The translations under genes and the position numbers were made by a program. Shown in pieces: positions 42,356-51,981 of a stretch of DNA of 64,000 nucleotides (positions are counted from its first letter, which is position 1; every line of letters begins with the position of its first letter). Below the pieces are notes generated by a model, which did no database searches, was not told the DNA's origin, and saw only the letters and a program-made list of their open reading frames with translations. The DNA comes from Arcobacter iocasae (GTDB lineage: Bacteria; Campylobacterota; Campylobacteria; Campylobacterales; Arcobacteraceae). The stretch covers positions 682,001 to 746,000 of the forward strand of contig NZ_CP090177.1 in NCBI RefSeq assembly GCF_042214795.1. Reading direction: 5' to 3'.

Positions 42356-45040
42356 ATGTCAGTTGAAAACTTAAACGATGTCTTGAAAGATCTTGATCCG
42401 CAAGAAACACAAGAATGGATTGATGCTTTAGAAGCAGTTATTGAAGAAGAAGGAAGCGAAAGAGCTCATTTTCTTTTGGAAAAACTTATTGATAAAGCAA
42501 GAAGAAGTGGAGCATATTTACCATATAATGCGACTACTGCTTATTTGAATACTATTCCAGTAGAACAAGAACCTAAAATGCCAGGTAACTTATCACTAGA
42601 GAGAAAAATAAGATCTATCATTAGATGGAATGCACAACTTATGGTTTTAAGAGGTTCTAAAAAAGATTTAGAATTAGGTGGGCACATCGCATCTTTTCAA
42701 TCTTCTGCAACACTATATGATGTTGGATTTAATCACTTTTTTCAAGCACCAAATGAAAAAGATGGTGGAGATTTAATATTTTTCCAAGGACATATCTCTC
42801 CAGGTATCTATGCAAGAAGTTTTCTAGAAGGAAGACTTACTCAAGAACAAATGGATAACTTCAGACAAGAAGTTCATGGAAAAGGTTTACCATCATATCC
42901 ACATCCTAGACTTATGCCAACATATTGGCAGTTTCCAACTGTATCTATGGGACTAGGACCTATTCAAGCTATTTATCAAGCAAGATTTTTAAAATACTTA
43001 ACTGATAGAGGAATCAAAGATTGTTCTAATCAAAAGATTTATTGTTTCATGGGTGATGGTGAGTGTGACGAACCTGAATCATTAGGAGCAATTGGACTTG
43101 CAGGAAGAGAAGGATTAGAAAACTTAATTTTTGTTATCAATTGTAACTTACAAAGACTTGATGGTCCTGTTAGAGGAAATGGAAAAATTATCCAAGAACT
43201 TGAAGGTGAATTTAGAGGTGCTGGATGGGAAGTACTTAAAGTTATCTGGGGAAGCAAATGGGATGAACTATTAGCTAAAGATACATCTGGAAAACTTCTA
43301 GAACTTATGGAAGAGACTGTTGATGGTGAGTACCAAAACTTTAAACAAAAAGGTGGAGCTTACACAAGAGAAAAATTCTTCAACAAATACCCTGAAACTG
43401 CAAAACTCGTAGAAAATATGAGTGATGATGAAATTTGGATGTTAAACAGAGGTGGACATGATCCAGTTAAAGTTTATGCAGCATACAAAAAAGCAAATGA
43501 AACTAAAGGTAGACCATCTGTTATCTTAGCTAAGACTGTAAAAGGTTACGGTATGGGTGAAGCTGCTGAAGGTAAAAATATTGCACATGGTGTTAAAAAA
43601 GTAGATTTAAAATCTTTAAGACAATTTAGAGATAGATTTGATATTCCTGTTACTGATGAAGAAATTGAAAAATTACCATACTACTTACCACCTGAAGATT
43701 CAGAAGAAATGAAATATATCAAAGAAAAAAGAGCTGCGCTTGGTGGATTTGTTCCTCAAAGAAGAGAAGCCTTTACTGAAAAACTTGTTATTCCAGAATT
43801 AAGTGCTTTTGATGCTATTTTACAAGGAAGTGGTGATAGAGAAATTTCTACTACTATGGCATTTGTAAGAGTTTTAAATACACTTGTTAAAGATAAACAA
43901 ATCGGAAAAAGAATTGTTCCTATCGTTCCTGATGAAGCTAGAACATTCGGTATGGAAGGTATGTTTAGACAACTTGGTATTTATGCAGCTGAAGGTCAAA
44001 AATATATCCCACAAGATAAAGATCAAGTGGCATACTATAAAGAAGATAAAAAAGGTCAAGTACTACAAGAAGGTATTAATGAGTTAGGTTCAATGGGTTC
44101 TTGGATAGCAGCAGCTACTTCATACTCAATCAATGATTGTCCTATGATTCCATTTTATATTTTCTACTCAATGTTTGGATTCCAAAGAACAGGTGATATG
44201 TGTTGGGCAGCGGGAGATCAAAAAGCAAAAGGTTTCTTAATCGGTGGAACATCTGGTAGAACTACACTTAATGGTGAAGGTTTACAACATGAAGATGGAC
44301 ATTCTCATATTATTGCTAATACTATTCCAAATTGTGTTACTTATGACCCAACATTTGGTTATGAAGTTGCAGTTATTGTTCAAGATGGTGTTAGAAGAAT
44401 GTATGGTGAAACACAAGAAGATGTATTCTACTACATTACAACATTAAATGAAAATTACCACCAACCAGCAATGCCAAAAGGTGCTGAAGAAGGTATCAAA
44501 AAAGGTATTTATAAATTAGAAACTGTTAAAGCTAAAAATGACTACAAAGTTAATTTATTAGGTTCAGGTTCAATTTTACAACAAGTTAGAACGGCTGCTA
44601 AAGTATTAGCAGATGATTATGGAATCGCAAGTGATATTTACTCAGTTACTTCGTATAACGAATTAACAAGAGATGCACAAGATGTAGAAAGATCAAATAT
44701 GTTAGATATCAATGGAAAAGATAAAGTTCCATATGTGACTCAAGTATTAGGTGATGACGAAGAATCTATCTTCATATCTGCAACTGATTATATGAAATCA
44801 TATTCTGAGCAAATCAGCCCTTACTTAAAAGGAAGCTTCAAAGCTTTAGGAACTGATGGATTTGGTAGAAGTGATAGTAGAGCTAACTTAAGAAGTTTCT
44901 TTGAAGTTGATGCAGACTTTATTGTATTTACTACTTTATCACAACTTGTTAAAAATGGTAAATTGAAAAAATCTATTTTAGCTGATGCTATGAAAAAACA
45001 TAACATCAACCCAGATAAAATCAACCCACTAAAAGCATAA
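42356..45040 (+). CDS. aceE: pyruvate dehydrogenase E1 component, homodimeric type
   Basis: The 894-residue enzyme decarboxylates pyruvate with thiamine diphosphate and acetylates the lipoyl groups of AceF. The cofactor motif runs from MGDGECDEPES to FVINCNLQRLDGPV at about 231-265. Other AceE marks are GHISPGIYARSFLEG near residue 145, AKTVKGYGMG near 390 and MFGFQRTGDMCWAAGDQ near 605. The single-chain length matches the E. coli type rather than the alpha/beta type. aceF begins ten bases after its stop. Confidence 0.97.
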   Translation: MSVENLNDVLKDLDPQETQEWIDALEAVIEEEGSERAHFLLEKLIDKARRSGAYLPYNATTAYLNTIPVEQEPKMPGNLSLERKIRSIIRWNAQLMVLRGSKKDLELGGHIASFQSSATLYDVGFNHFFQAPNEKDGGDLIFFQGHISPGIYARSFLEGRLTQEQMDNFRQEVHGKGLPSYPHPRLMPTYWQFPTVSMGLGPIQAIYQARFLKYLTDRGIKDCSNQKIYCFMGDGECDEPESLGAIGLAGREGLENLIFVINCNLQRLDGPVRGNGKIIQELEGEFRGAGWEVLKVIWGSKWDELLAKDTSGKLLELMEETVDGEYQNFKQKGGAYTREKFFNKYPETAKLVENMSDDEIWMLNRGGHDPVKVYAAYKKANETKGRPSVILAKTVKGYGMGEAAEGKNIAHGVKKVDLKSLRQFRDRFDIPVTDEEIEKLPYYLPPEDSEEMKYIKEKRAALGGFVPQRREAFTEKLVIPELSAFDAILQGSGDREISTTMAFVRVLNTLVKDKQIGKRIVPIVPDEARTFGMEGMFRQLGIYAAEGQKYIPQDKDQVAYYKEDKKGQVLQEGINELGSMGSWIAAATSYSINDCPMIPFYIFYSMFGFQRTGDMCWAAGDQKAKGFLIGGTSGRTTLNGEGLQHEDGHSHIIANTIPNCVTYDPTFGYEVAVIVQDGVRRMYGETQEDVFYYITTLNENYHQPAMPKGAEEGIKKGIYKLETVKAKNDYKVNLLGSGSILQQVRTAAKVLADDYGIASDIYSVTSYNELTRDAQDVERSNMLDINGKDKVPYVTQVLGDDEESIFISATDYMKSYSEQISPYLKGSFKALGTDGFGRSDSRANLRSFFEVDADFIVFTTLSQLVKNGKLKKSILADAMKKHNINPDKINPLKA

Positions 45041-45050
45041 GGAGTAAGAA

Positions 45051-46778
45051 ATGAGTACAATTCAAGATATTTATATTCCTGATTTAGGGGCTGACAAAGA
45101 TGTTGATTTAATTGACATTATGGTTAGTGTTGGTGATACAGTTGAAGTTGAAGATGGTTTAATTACACTTGAGACTGAAAAAGCATCTATGGATGTTCCT
45201 ACAACTCATGCAGGTGTTGTAAAAGAGATACTTGTGAAAGTTGGAGATAAAGTAAATTCTGGTGATTTAATTGCAAGAATTGAAATCCAAGATGAGGCAA
45301 GTAACGAAGAAGCTCCAGCAGAAACTTCAACACCTGCTCCTAAAGCAGAAGAGAAAAAAGAAGCACCAGTTGCTTCAGCTCCTACTAGTTCTGAGCCAAT
45401 GGATTTAAAATCAGCAGAAGCAGAACTTCAAGCAATTTCAGCTTCAGGTGCACAAGTTTCTTGTCAACTGATCCAAGATCAAACTATTTGTTCAGTAATT
45501 GAAGAAGTTCATATTCCTGATTTAGGTGCAGATAAAGATGTTGATTTAATTGATGTTATGGTTAATGTAGGTGATACAGTTGAAGCAGAACACGGTTTAA
45601 TTACACTTGAAACTGAAAAAGCATCTATGGATGTACCTGCTCCATTTGCAGGTGAGATTTTAGAACTTTTTGTTAAAGTTGGAGATAAAGTAAACTCTGG
45701 TGACTTAATTGCTAAGATGGTTAAAACTGTAGTTATGGAAAGTAAAGTTCCAACTCCAGCACAAGCACCTAAACAAGAAGCTCCAAAAGAAGAGAAAAAA
45801 GCACCAGCAACATTACAAGCAGCAGTTGCAACATCAACTGTTAAAGAAGACACAAGTGTATTATCTCAAAAAGCTAAAAAAGTTTATGCAAGTCCAAGTG
45901 TAAGAAAAATAGCAAGAGAATTTGGTGTTGATTTAGGTTTTGTAAAAGGAAGCGCTAAAAAAGGTAGAATTCTAAAAGAAGATATCAAAGCTTATGTAAA
46001 AGAACAACTAAATAAACCAGCAAGTGCATCTGGAAGCGGATTAGGATTTAATCTACCAGAACTTAAAGAAGTAGATTTCTCACAATTTGGTGAAATTGAA
46101 ACTGTTGAGTTAAGTAGAATCCAAAAAATTTCAGGACCAAGTTTACATAGAAACTGGGTATCAATTCCTCATGTAACACAATTTGATGAAGCTGATATTA
46201 CAGAACTAGAAAGCTTTAGAAAAGCACAAAATGCTATTGCTGATGGGTTTAAACTTTCTCCTTTAGTATTTGTGGTTAAAGCTGTGGCAAAAGCCTTAGC
46301 TATTCATCCTAAATTTAATTCATCACTAAGTGCTGATGGGCAAAATTTAATTATGAAAAAATATTTCCATATTGCAATTGCAGTTGACACTCCAAATGGT
46401 CTTATGGTTCCAGTAATTAGAGATGTTGATAAAAAAGGATTTAAAGAAATAGCTATTGAAATGGCTGAGATTTCTAAAAAAGCAAGAGAAGGTAAACTAA
46501 AATCTTCTGATATGCAAGGTGCATCATTTACAATTTCTTCTTTAGGTGGAATTGGTGGAACTAAATTCACTCCAATTATCAATGCTCCTGAAGTTGCAAT
46601 CTTAGGATTATCAAAATCTGAAATGAAACCAGTATGGAATGGTGAAAACTTCATGCCAAGATTAACTTTACCGTTATCATTATCTTATGATCACAAAGTA
46701 ATCGATGGTGCTGATGGTGCAAGATTTACAACTACTTTATCACAACTATTAAGTGATATTAGACTATTAAGTCTGTAA
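45051..46778 (+). CDS. aceF: pyruvate dehydrogenase E2, dihydrolipoamide acetyltransferase with two lipoyl domains
   Basis: The 575-residue protein has two lipoyl domains (about 5-80 and 150-228), both with LETEKASMDVP holding the lipoylated lysine. Between them is an odd linker with two cysteines (SCQLIQDQTIC). Ala/Pro/Lys linkers follow, then a subunit-binding domain at about 279-318 (ASPSVRKIAREFGVDL), and the catalytic domain from about 345, with the active-site histidine in YDHKVIDGADGARF near residue 548. It transfers acetyl groups to CoA and forms the core of the complex. Spacing to its neighbours is ten bases on each side. Confidence 0.97.
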   Translation: MSTIQDIYIPDLGADKDVDLIDIMVSVGDTVEVEDGLITLETEKASMDVPTTHAGVVKEILVKVGDKVNSGDLIARIEIQDEASNEEAPAETSTPAPKAEEKKEAPVASAPTSSEPMDLKSAEAELQAISASGAQVSCQLIQDQTICSVIEEVHIPDLGADKDVDLIDVMVNVGDTVEAEHGLITLETEKASMDVPAPFAGEILELFVKVGDKVNSGDLIAKMVKTVVMESKVPTPAQAPKQEAPKEEKKAPATLQAAVATSTVKEDTSVLSQKAKKVYASPSVRKIAREFGVDLGFVKGSAKKGRILKEDIKAYVKEQLNKPASASGSGLGFNLPELKEVDFSQFGEIETVELSRIQKISGPSLHRNWVSIPHVTQFDEADITELESFRKAQNAIADGFKLSPLVFVVKAVAKALAIHPKFNSSLSADGQNLIMKKYFHIAIAVDTPNGLMVPVIRDVDKKGFKEIAIEMAEISKKAREGKLKSSDMQGASFTISSLGGIGGTKFTPIINAPEVAILGLSKSEMKPVWNGENFMPRLTLPLSLSYDHKVIDGADGARFTTTLSQLLSDIRLLSL

Positions 46779-46787
46779 GGAAGTGAA

Positions 46788-48557
46788 ATGAGTAAAGTTA
46801 TAGATATTTTAATTCCTGATTTAGGTGCTGATAAAGATGTTGATTTAATCGATGTTATGGTTAGCATTGGAGATAAAGTAGAAGAAGAAGATGGACTTAT
46901 TACCCTAGAGACTGAAAAAGCCTCTATGGATGTTCCAACTACTCACGGTGGTATTATAAAAGAGATTCTTGTAAAAGTTGGAGATAAAGTTAACTCTGGT
47001 GATTTAATTGCAAGAATTGAAATAGAAGATGAAGCTTCAGCAACACCAGCTGTTAAAGAAAAAGTGCAAGAAGCACCAAAAGCTAAAACTGAGCCAGCAA
47101 AAACTTCTACAAATACTGATGGTGCAGGTGAAGTAAAAGGTCAAGTACTAGTAATAGGAGCAGGACCTGGTGGTTATTCTGCTGCTTTTAGATGTGCAGA
47201 TTTAGGTTTAGATACAGTTTTAGTGGAAAGATATCCAACACTAGGTGGAGTTTGTCTAAATGTTGGTTGTATTCCATCTAAAGCACTTCTTCATGTGGCA
47301 AAAGTTATGGAAGAAGCAGAACACATTTCACATGCAGGTATCAAGTTTTCAAAACCTGAGATTGATTTACCAGGAGTTGCAGCTTATAAAAGTGGCGTTG
47401 TAAAAAAACTAACTGATGGTTTAGGTGCAATGGCTAAGATGAGAAAAGTAACAGTAGTACAAGGTTATGCTAAGTTTTTAGATAATAACTCTGTTATCGT
47501 TGAGCATACTGATGTTGAAGGTAAACAAACAAAAGTTACTTTTGATAATTGTATTATTGCAGCTGGATCTCAAAGCTCTAAAATGTCATTTATACCTCAT
47601 GAAGATCCTAGAATTTGGGATTCTACTGATGCCTTAGAAGTAAAAGAAGTACCAAAAAGACTTCTAGTTATGGGTGGAGGAATTATCGGACTTGAAATGG
47701 GAACTGTTTATCAAAAATTAGGAAGCCAAGTTGACTTCGTAGTTAGAGGTAAACAACTAATGAGCGGAACTGATGCTGATATAGTTAAAATGTATACTAA
47801 ATCAAATGCAAAAAGATTTAATGTAATGTTCGAAACTCAAGCACAATCAATCATCCCAAAACAAGATGGTGTTTATGTTGAATTCAAAGGTAAAAATGCA
47901 CCAGAAGGTGCAGTAGCTTATGATGCAATTCTTGTAGCAATGGGAAGAAGTGCAAATGGTAATAAACTAGACCTTCAAAATTGTGGAGTGAATGTTGATG
48001 ATTATGGAATCATAAAAGTTGACAATCAAATGAGAACAAATGTACCAAATATCTATGCAATTGGAGATATTGTTGGGCAACCTATGCTTGCACACAAAGC
48101 AGTACATGAAGGTCATGTGGCAGCTGAAGTAATAGCTGGTGAAAAAGTATTCTTTGAACCAAAACAAATTCCAAGTATCGCTTATACTTTCCCAGAAATC
48201 GCTTGGGCTGGTATGACTGAAAATGAAGCAAAAGCAGCTGGTGTAAACTATGAGGTATCAACTTTCCCATGGTCAGCATCAGGACGTGCTTTAGCAAGTG
48301 ATGTTTCAAGTGACGGTATGACTAAACTTATTTTCGATAAAGATACTCATCAATTAATTGGTGGGGCACTTGTTGGAGATAACGCAGGTGAATTACTTGG
48401 TGAAATTTCACTAGCACTTGAAATGGATTGTGATGCAGAAGATATTGCACTTACAATTCATGCTCACCCTACTTTACATGAATCAGTTGGTATGGCAGCT
48501 GAAATATTCCACGGAAGTATTACAGACTTACCAAACGCAAAAGCTAAAAAGAGATAA
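46788..48557 (+). CDS. lpdA: dihydrolipoyl dehydrogenase with N-terminal lipoyl domain
   Basis: The 589-residue flavoprotein reoxidises dihydrolipoamide with NAD. An extra lipoyl domain (about 5-80, LETEKASMDVP) precedes the enzyme. The FAD site is VLVIGAGPGGYSAAF at about 120-134, the redox cysteines are C156 and C161 in GGVCLNVGCIPSK, the NAD site is MGGGIIGLEMG, and the C-terminal catalytic pair is in HAHPTLHES. Lipoylated E3 subunits are known from some bacteria. It ends in a terminator hairpin that overlaps its stop. Confidence 0.97.
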   Translation: MSKVIDILIPDLGADKDVDLIDVMVSIGDKVEEEDGLITLETEKASMDVPTTHGGIIKEILVKVGDKVNSGDLIARIEIEDEASATPAVKEKVQEAPKAKTEPAKTSTNTDGAGEVKGQVLVIGAGPGGYSAAFRCADLGLDTVLVERYPTLGGVCLNVGCIPSKALLHVAKVMEEAEHISHAGIKFSKPEIDLPGVAAYKSGVVKKLTDGLGAMAKMRKVTVVQGYAKFLDNNSVIVEHTDVEGKQTKVTFDNCIIAAGSQSSKMSFIPHEDPRIWDSTDALEVKEVPKRLLVMGGGIIGLEMGTVYQKLGSQVDFVVRGKQLMSGTDADIVKMYTKSNAKRFNVMFETQAQSIIPKQDGVYVEFKGKNAPEGAVAYDAILVAMGRSANGNKLDLQNCGVNVDDYGIIKVDNQMRTNVPNIYAIGDIVGQPMLAHKAVHEGHVAAEVIAGEKVFFEPKQIPSIAYTFPEIAWAGMTENEAKAAGVNYEVSTFPWSASGRALASDVSSDGMTKLIFDKDTHQLIGGALVGDNAGELLGEISLALEMDCDAEDIALTIHAHPTLHESVGMAAEIFHGSITDLPNAKAKKR

Positions 48558-48567
48558 AACTCTTTTT
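48546..48567 (+). terminator. terminator of the aceE-aceF-lpdA operon
   Basis: AAAAAGAG and CTCTTTTT form an 8-base perfect stem around a 6-base loop that contains the lpdA stop, and the stem ends in a T-run. Confidence 0.75.
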
Positions 48568-48575
48568 AGTTATGT

Positions 48576-48581
48576 TATAAT
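48576..48581 (+). promoter_or_regulatory. extended -10 box before the 48587 membrane-protein gene
   Basis: TG-T-TATAAT ends five bases before the ATG at 48587, giving a leaderless or nearly leaderless transcript. Confidence 0.5.
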
Positions 48582-48586
48582 TATGA

Positions 48587-49144
48587 ATGACATTTTATAA
48601 CATACTAGATTTTATATTCTTTTTAATACTATTTTTCCTAATTTATCACTCTTATGTACAAAAAACTTATCTAAAAATATTTGAATATTTTAAAATCTTT
48701 TTTATACTTTCAATCTCTGCAAAATTTGCTCCTGAAAGTGCAACCTTATTACAAAAATTTCATATAACAAAAGCAGATACATATACTACTCTTATATTAA
48801 TTGCCTTTGCCATAAATCTATTAATACTATATTTTGGATGGGATTTTATATTTAAAATACTTTCAAAATTTATTGATAGCCAAAATATCAAATCTTTGTT
48901 AGCAAAAGTTATAACAGTGATTGAAATAAGTGTTTTAAGTACGCTTTTTTTATATGTGGCAATGCAGTTTTATCCTGCGAAAAAGTATATTTATCCATCT
49001 GTGAAAAAAAGCTATACCTATCCCAAAATTGAGAAGTTTTATACTCACTTTTTAAATGACAATTTTGTTTTTATGATACTGAATCAAGATACAGCAACAA
49101 ATCACAAAGAGCTACTATTTAAAAGTTTTAAAAATAGCTTCTAA
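48587..49144 (+). CDS. membrane protein, possibly CvpA-like
   Basis: The 185-residue protein has about four hydrophobic helices in its first 130 residues (from LDFIFFLILFFLIYHS on) and a soluble C-terminal tail. The layout and the short charged loops recall CvpA-family proteins, but no diagnostic motif is visible, so the assignment is a guess. It has no clear ribosome site and overlaps the convergent SGNH hydrolase gene by 17 bases. Confidence 0.6.
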   Translation: MTFYNILDFIFFLILFFLIYHSYVQKTYLKIFEYFKIFFILSISAKFAPESATLLQKFHITKADTYTTLILIAFAINLLILYFGWDFIFKILSKFIDSQNIKSLLAKVITVIEISVLSTLFLYVAMQFYPAKKYIYPSVKKSYTYPKIEKFYTHFLNDNFVFMILNQDTATNHKELLFKSFKNSF

Positions 49145-49637
49145 TTTTGTTTGCCCACTCAATATAAGCTTTCATATTTAAATGTAAACCATCTGTTGTA
49201 TAAATATTTAACAAAACCTCATCCCTTGATAAATTCTCATTTAAATCTATAAAAGTAAGATTATTGTCATTACAATACTCTTTAAGTTTGATATTGATTT
49301 CTTTTACTTTTTTATTAAAAGAGTTCATTTGTGTGTAAAGTACAGATTGTACAAAAACTTTTGAAGTAGATTTGATTTTCAATCTATTTAATATTTGGAT
49401 ATAATTCTCAAAAATTTTGTCTAAACTCTTATAAAAATTCATATCATTAATACCAATCATTAGATAAATACATTTAGAGTGAACTTCAATAGCTAAATCT
49501 AATCTAGCTAAGATATCAACTGTAGTATCAGCATCATGACCAAGGTTTATAATTTTTTTGGGGTAAAGAAGAACATCCCACTCTCCCCTTGCTGTAAGAG
49601 AGTCACCTAACATTACTATATCAATATTGTTTTTCAT
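49128..49637 (-). CDS. SGNH/GDSL-family hydrolase
   Basis: The 169-residue protein has the SGNH blocks: catalytic Ser in VMLGDSLTARGEW, a glycine in INLGHDADTT, Asn in LMIGINDMNF, and the Asp-His pair in TTDGLHLNMKAY. Such enzymes cleave esters, often O-acetyl groups on glycans. No signal peptide is present, so it is probably cytoplasmic. The ATG at 49637 is preferred over a TTG at 49646. The substrate is unknown. Confidence 0.85.
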   Translation of the reverse strand: MKNNIDIVMLGDSLTARGEWDVLLYPKKIINLGHDADTTVDILARLDLAIEVHSKCIYLMIGINDMNFYKSLDKIFENYIQILNRLKIKSTSKVFVQSVLYTQMNSFNKKVKEINIKLKEYCNDNNLTFIDLNENLSRDEVLLNIYTTDGLHLNMKAYIEWANKIRSYF

Positions 49638-49683
49638 GTTTACCAACTTTATACTTTATTGATATATTTTATTAGCCTTTGGC

Positions 49684-50331
49684 TTATTCCTTTATCAAAC
49701 TTTTATTTAATCTATATATTGTAAGTGTAAGTTTATCAATGAAACTTTTGTGATGGGATACGATTATCATAGATTTTTTTATAGAATTTAAAATCTCACA
49801 TATAGTATTTTCACTTTTCTCATCTAAATCATTCGTAGGCTCATCAAGAAGCAATATTTTTGGTTTGGTAATAAGAATCCCAGCTAAGGCTACGATCTTC
49901 TGCTCACCGCCACTTAATTCATGTATAATCCTATTTTCTAACTTCTTTATGTTTAGACTTTCTAAAACTTCACTGGCTTTTGTATATGATTCATCTTTTG
50001 ATACTCCTTTTGCTCGAAGAGCAAACATCACATCTTCTATTACAGTTGGGCATAAAAAGTGATTTGAAACATCTTGGGGTAGATATCCTATATCACTTCT
50101 ATATTTTCTAAAATCTTTTAGTGAGCCCATTTTGTCATGGAATATTTCAATGTAACCACTTGAAGGAGAAATTAAACCTGCAATTATTTTAAGTAAAGTA
50201 CTTTTTCCACTTCCATTTGCTCCAACAACAGCAACTTTTTCTTCATGTCCTACATTTAAATTTATATTTTCCAACAAACTTTTGCTTTCACATGAATAAT
50301 TTACATCTCTTACATTAACAGAACAACTCAT
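49684..50331 (-). CDS. nikO: nickel ECF transporter ATPase
   Basis: The 215-residue ABC ATPase has Walker A in VGANGSGKSTLLK, the signature LSGGEQKIVAL, and Walker B in ILLLDEPTNDLD, close to CbiO/EcfA types. It overlaps nikQ by 4 bases and powers metal import together with NikQ, NikM, NikL and NikK, encoded directly upstream. It is the last gene of the operon. Confidence 0.88.
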   Translation of the reverse strand: MSCSVNVRDVNYSCESKSLLENINLNVGHEEKVAVVGANGSGKSTLLKIIAGLISPSSGYIEIFHDKMGSLKDFRKYRSDIGYLPQDVSNHFLCPTVIEDVMFALRAKGVSKDESYTKASEVLESLNIKKLENRIIHELSGGEQKIVALAGILITKPKILLLDEPTNDLDEKSENTICEILNSIKKSMIIVSHHKSFIDKLTLTIYRLNKSLIKE

Positions 50332-50975
50332 AGACTTACCACCATTTTATTAATTGCAACAATAAATACTAAAATTGAAAGGATAATATAGTTTTTATTT
50401 TTTGAGGGCATTTCAAGTAGATAAATCTCACCATTAAATCCTCTTGAAATCAAACTATCTCTCATCTCTTCTGATTTTCTAATTGATTTTATAAACATCA
50501 TTGCAAATACATTTCCATATGTTTGGTAACTAAAAAGATTGCTTCTAGCATGAAATCCTCTAAGTCTAAGTGTTGCTTTTATTGTTTTAAATTCTTTAAA
50601 AAGATATTCAATCATCACAATAGAAAAATAAAATATTGTCACAAACTTTTTTGGAAATCGAAGTGAATTAAAACCTCTTACTATGTCATAACCTTTTGAT
50701 TTATAAAAAACCAGTAAATTAAATAACAAAATAAAATTTGTTCTAAAAAAAAGCTCAATTGCTTTATTTATATCATGGAAGGCTACAAAAACAACTAAGA
50801 AAATTATAAATAGATTTATTAAAGCAAGTTTTTTTAAAATAGATAATACCTCTTTATACTCAACAATTAGCATAAAAAATATTGGCAATAAAAAAATATA
50901 TTCTATATGAAAAGAAAAAGCTACAATTGCAGAATAAATAAGTGAAACTAATAATTTAATTGGATATTCGTTCAT
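50328..50975 (-). CDS. nikQ: nickel ECF transporter transmembrane (T) component
   Basis: The 215-residue protein has about five membrane helices and the cytoplasmic coupling segment ATLRLRGFHARS with MRDSLISRGFNGEI, the two A-R-G type motifs by which CbiQ/EcfT proteins contact the ATPase. It overlaps both neighbours by 4 bases. Confidence 0.85.
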   Translation of the reverse strand: MNEYPIKLLVSLIYSAIVAFSFHIEYIFLLPIFFMLIVEYKEVLSILKKLALINLFIIFLVVFVAFHDINKAIELFFRTNFILLFNLLVFYKSKGYDIVRGFNSLRFPKKFVTIFYFSIVMIEYLFKEFKTIKATLRLRGFHARSNLFSYQTYGNVFAMMFIKSIRKSEEMRDSLISRGFNGEIYLLEMPSKNKNYIILSILVFIVAINKMVVSL

Positions 50976-51385
50976 TTTCTCTTTACTTTTTTGATTAGGA
51001 AAAATATTATACCAATTAAAAGTAAAGAGATAACTATTTTATAATACTTTTGAGTCTCCTCTTCTTGTATATGTTTTGTTAAGCTTTGGATATGTGGCTT
51101 TGAAACTTCTATCTTCTCTTGTGCCATATGCCCACCTTCAGCATCAACGATTACATCTATATTTTTATACTTTGAATTATAAGTGTATTTTCCCTTATTA
51201 TCAAGTTTATCTTCAAATACAATTTTATCTTTGTTTTTTATGATTAATCTACAGTTTTGACAAACTGCTCCACTTGCAAAATAAGCAAAAACATGTACAT
51301 TACTATCTTCATTAGTTAAAAATACATTTAATTTATGAGCCCATACACTAGAAAATAGTATTAAAAGTATAAAGATATATTTCAT
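50972..51385 (-). CDS. nikL: nickel ECF transporter accessory protein NikL
   Basis: The 137-residue protein has an N-terminal signal or anchor helix (IFILLILFSSVWA), a small periplasmic beta domain and a C-terminal helix (about 114-131). This is the NikL/CbiN-like layout found between NikM and NikQ. A CQNC pair at about 39-42 could bind metal or form a disulfide. It overlaps nikM and nikQ by 4 bases each. The assignment rests mostly on context and topology. Confidence 0.75.
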   Translation of the reverse strand: MKYIFILLILFSSVWAHKLNVFLTNEDSNVHVFAYFASGAVCQNCRLIIKNKDKIVFEDKLDNKGKYTYNSKYKNIDVIVDAEGGHMAQEKIEVSKPHIQSLTKHIQEEETQKYYKIVISLLLIGIIFFLIKKVKRK

Positions 51386-51981
51386 AATTGTACCTTCAAA
51401 ATCTTTGGATAAGTTTTTTTAATAAATTGCAATAAAAACATACTTATAATTCCTTCAATAAGCATAGCACCAGAATCAACTATAAATATAGTATATGAAG
51501 CATACTCATACTCTGGTTTTGAAAAAAGTAAGATTATTGCTAAAAAAAGCGTAGCAAAAAATGTACCTAAAAATCCCACTAAAAAAAACTTTACTTTTTC
51601 ATTTAAATTATTAGTAATTTCCATATTATATAAATAATACACAATGATTGCCGGCATTCCCATAACAAAAAGATTTACTCCTAGTGATACAACACCTCCA
51701 TAACCTAAAAGTAAAGCTTGAAGTACTAAAGCTATAAAAATACTAATAAAACTCATCCACCCAATTAGTATCCCAATCACGCCAATAAGGACTAAATGTA
51801 TTTGGGTAACACCAAGTGGGACATGAATAAATGTTGCTATAAAAAACATAGCACTCATAGCTGCTGCTAAAGTTATCTTTTCATCTTTTATTGATTTAAT
51901 AGAAATATATAAACAAACCAAACTAATAGCACTAACAACTACAGTTGATTCTAAAGTTAAGACACCATCTGCTATATGCAC
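51382..51981 (-). CDS. nikM: nickel ECF transporter substrate-binding component
   Basis: The 199-residue membrane protein starts MHIADGVLTLEST. The N-terminal Met-His-Ile-x-Asp-Gly segment is the metal-binding feature of CbiM/NikM proteins. About six helices follow, with FIHVPLGVTQIHLV carrying further histidines. It gives the importer its metal specificity. Presence of NikK and NikL favours nickel over cobalt. Confidence 0.88.
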   Translation of the reverse strand: MHIADGVLTLESTVVVSAISLVCLYISIKSIKDEKITLAAAMSAMFFIATFIHVPLGVTQIHLVLIGVIGILIGWMSFISIFIALVLQALLLGYGGVVSLGVNLFVMGMPAIIVYYLYNMEITNNLNEKVKFFLVGFLGTFFATLFLAIILLFSKPEYEYASYTIFIVDSGAMLIEGIISMFLLQFIKKTYPKILKVQL

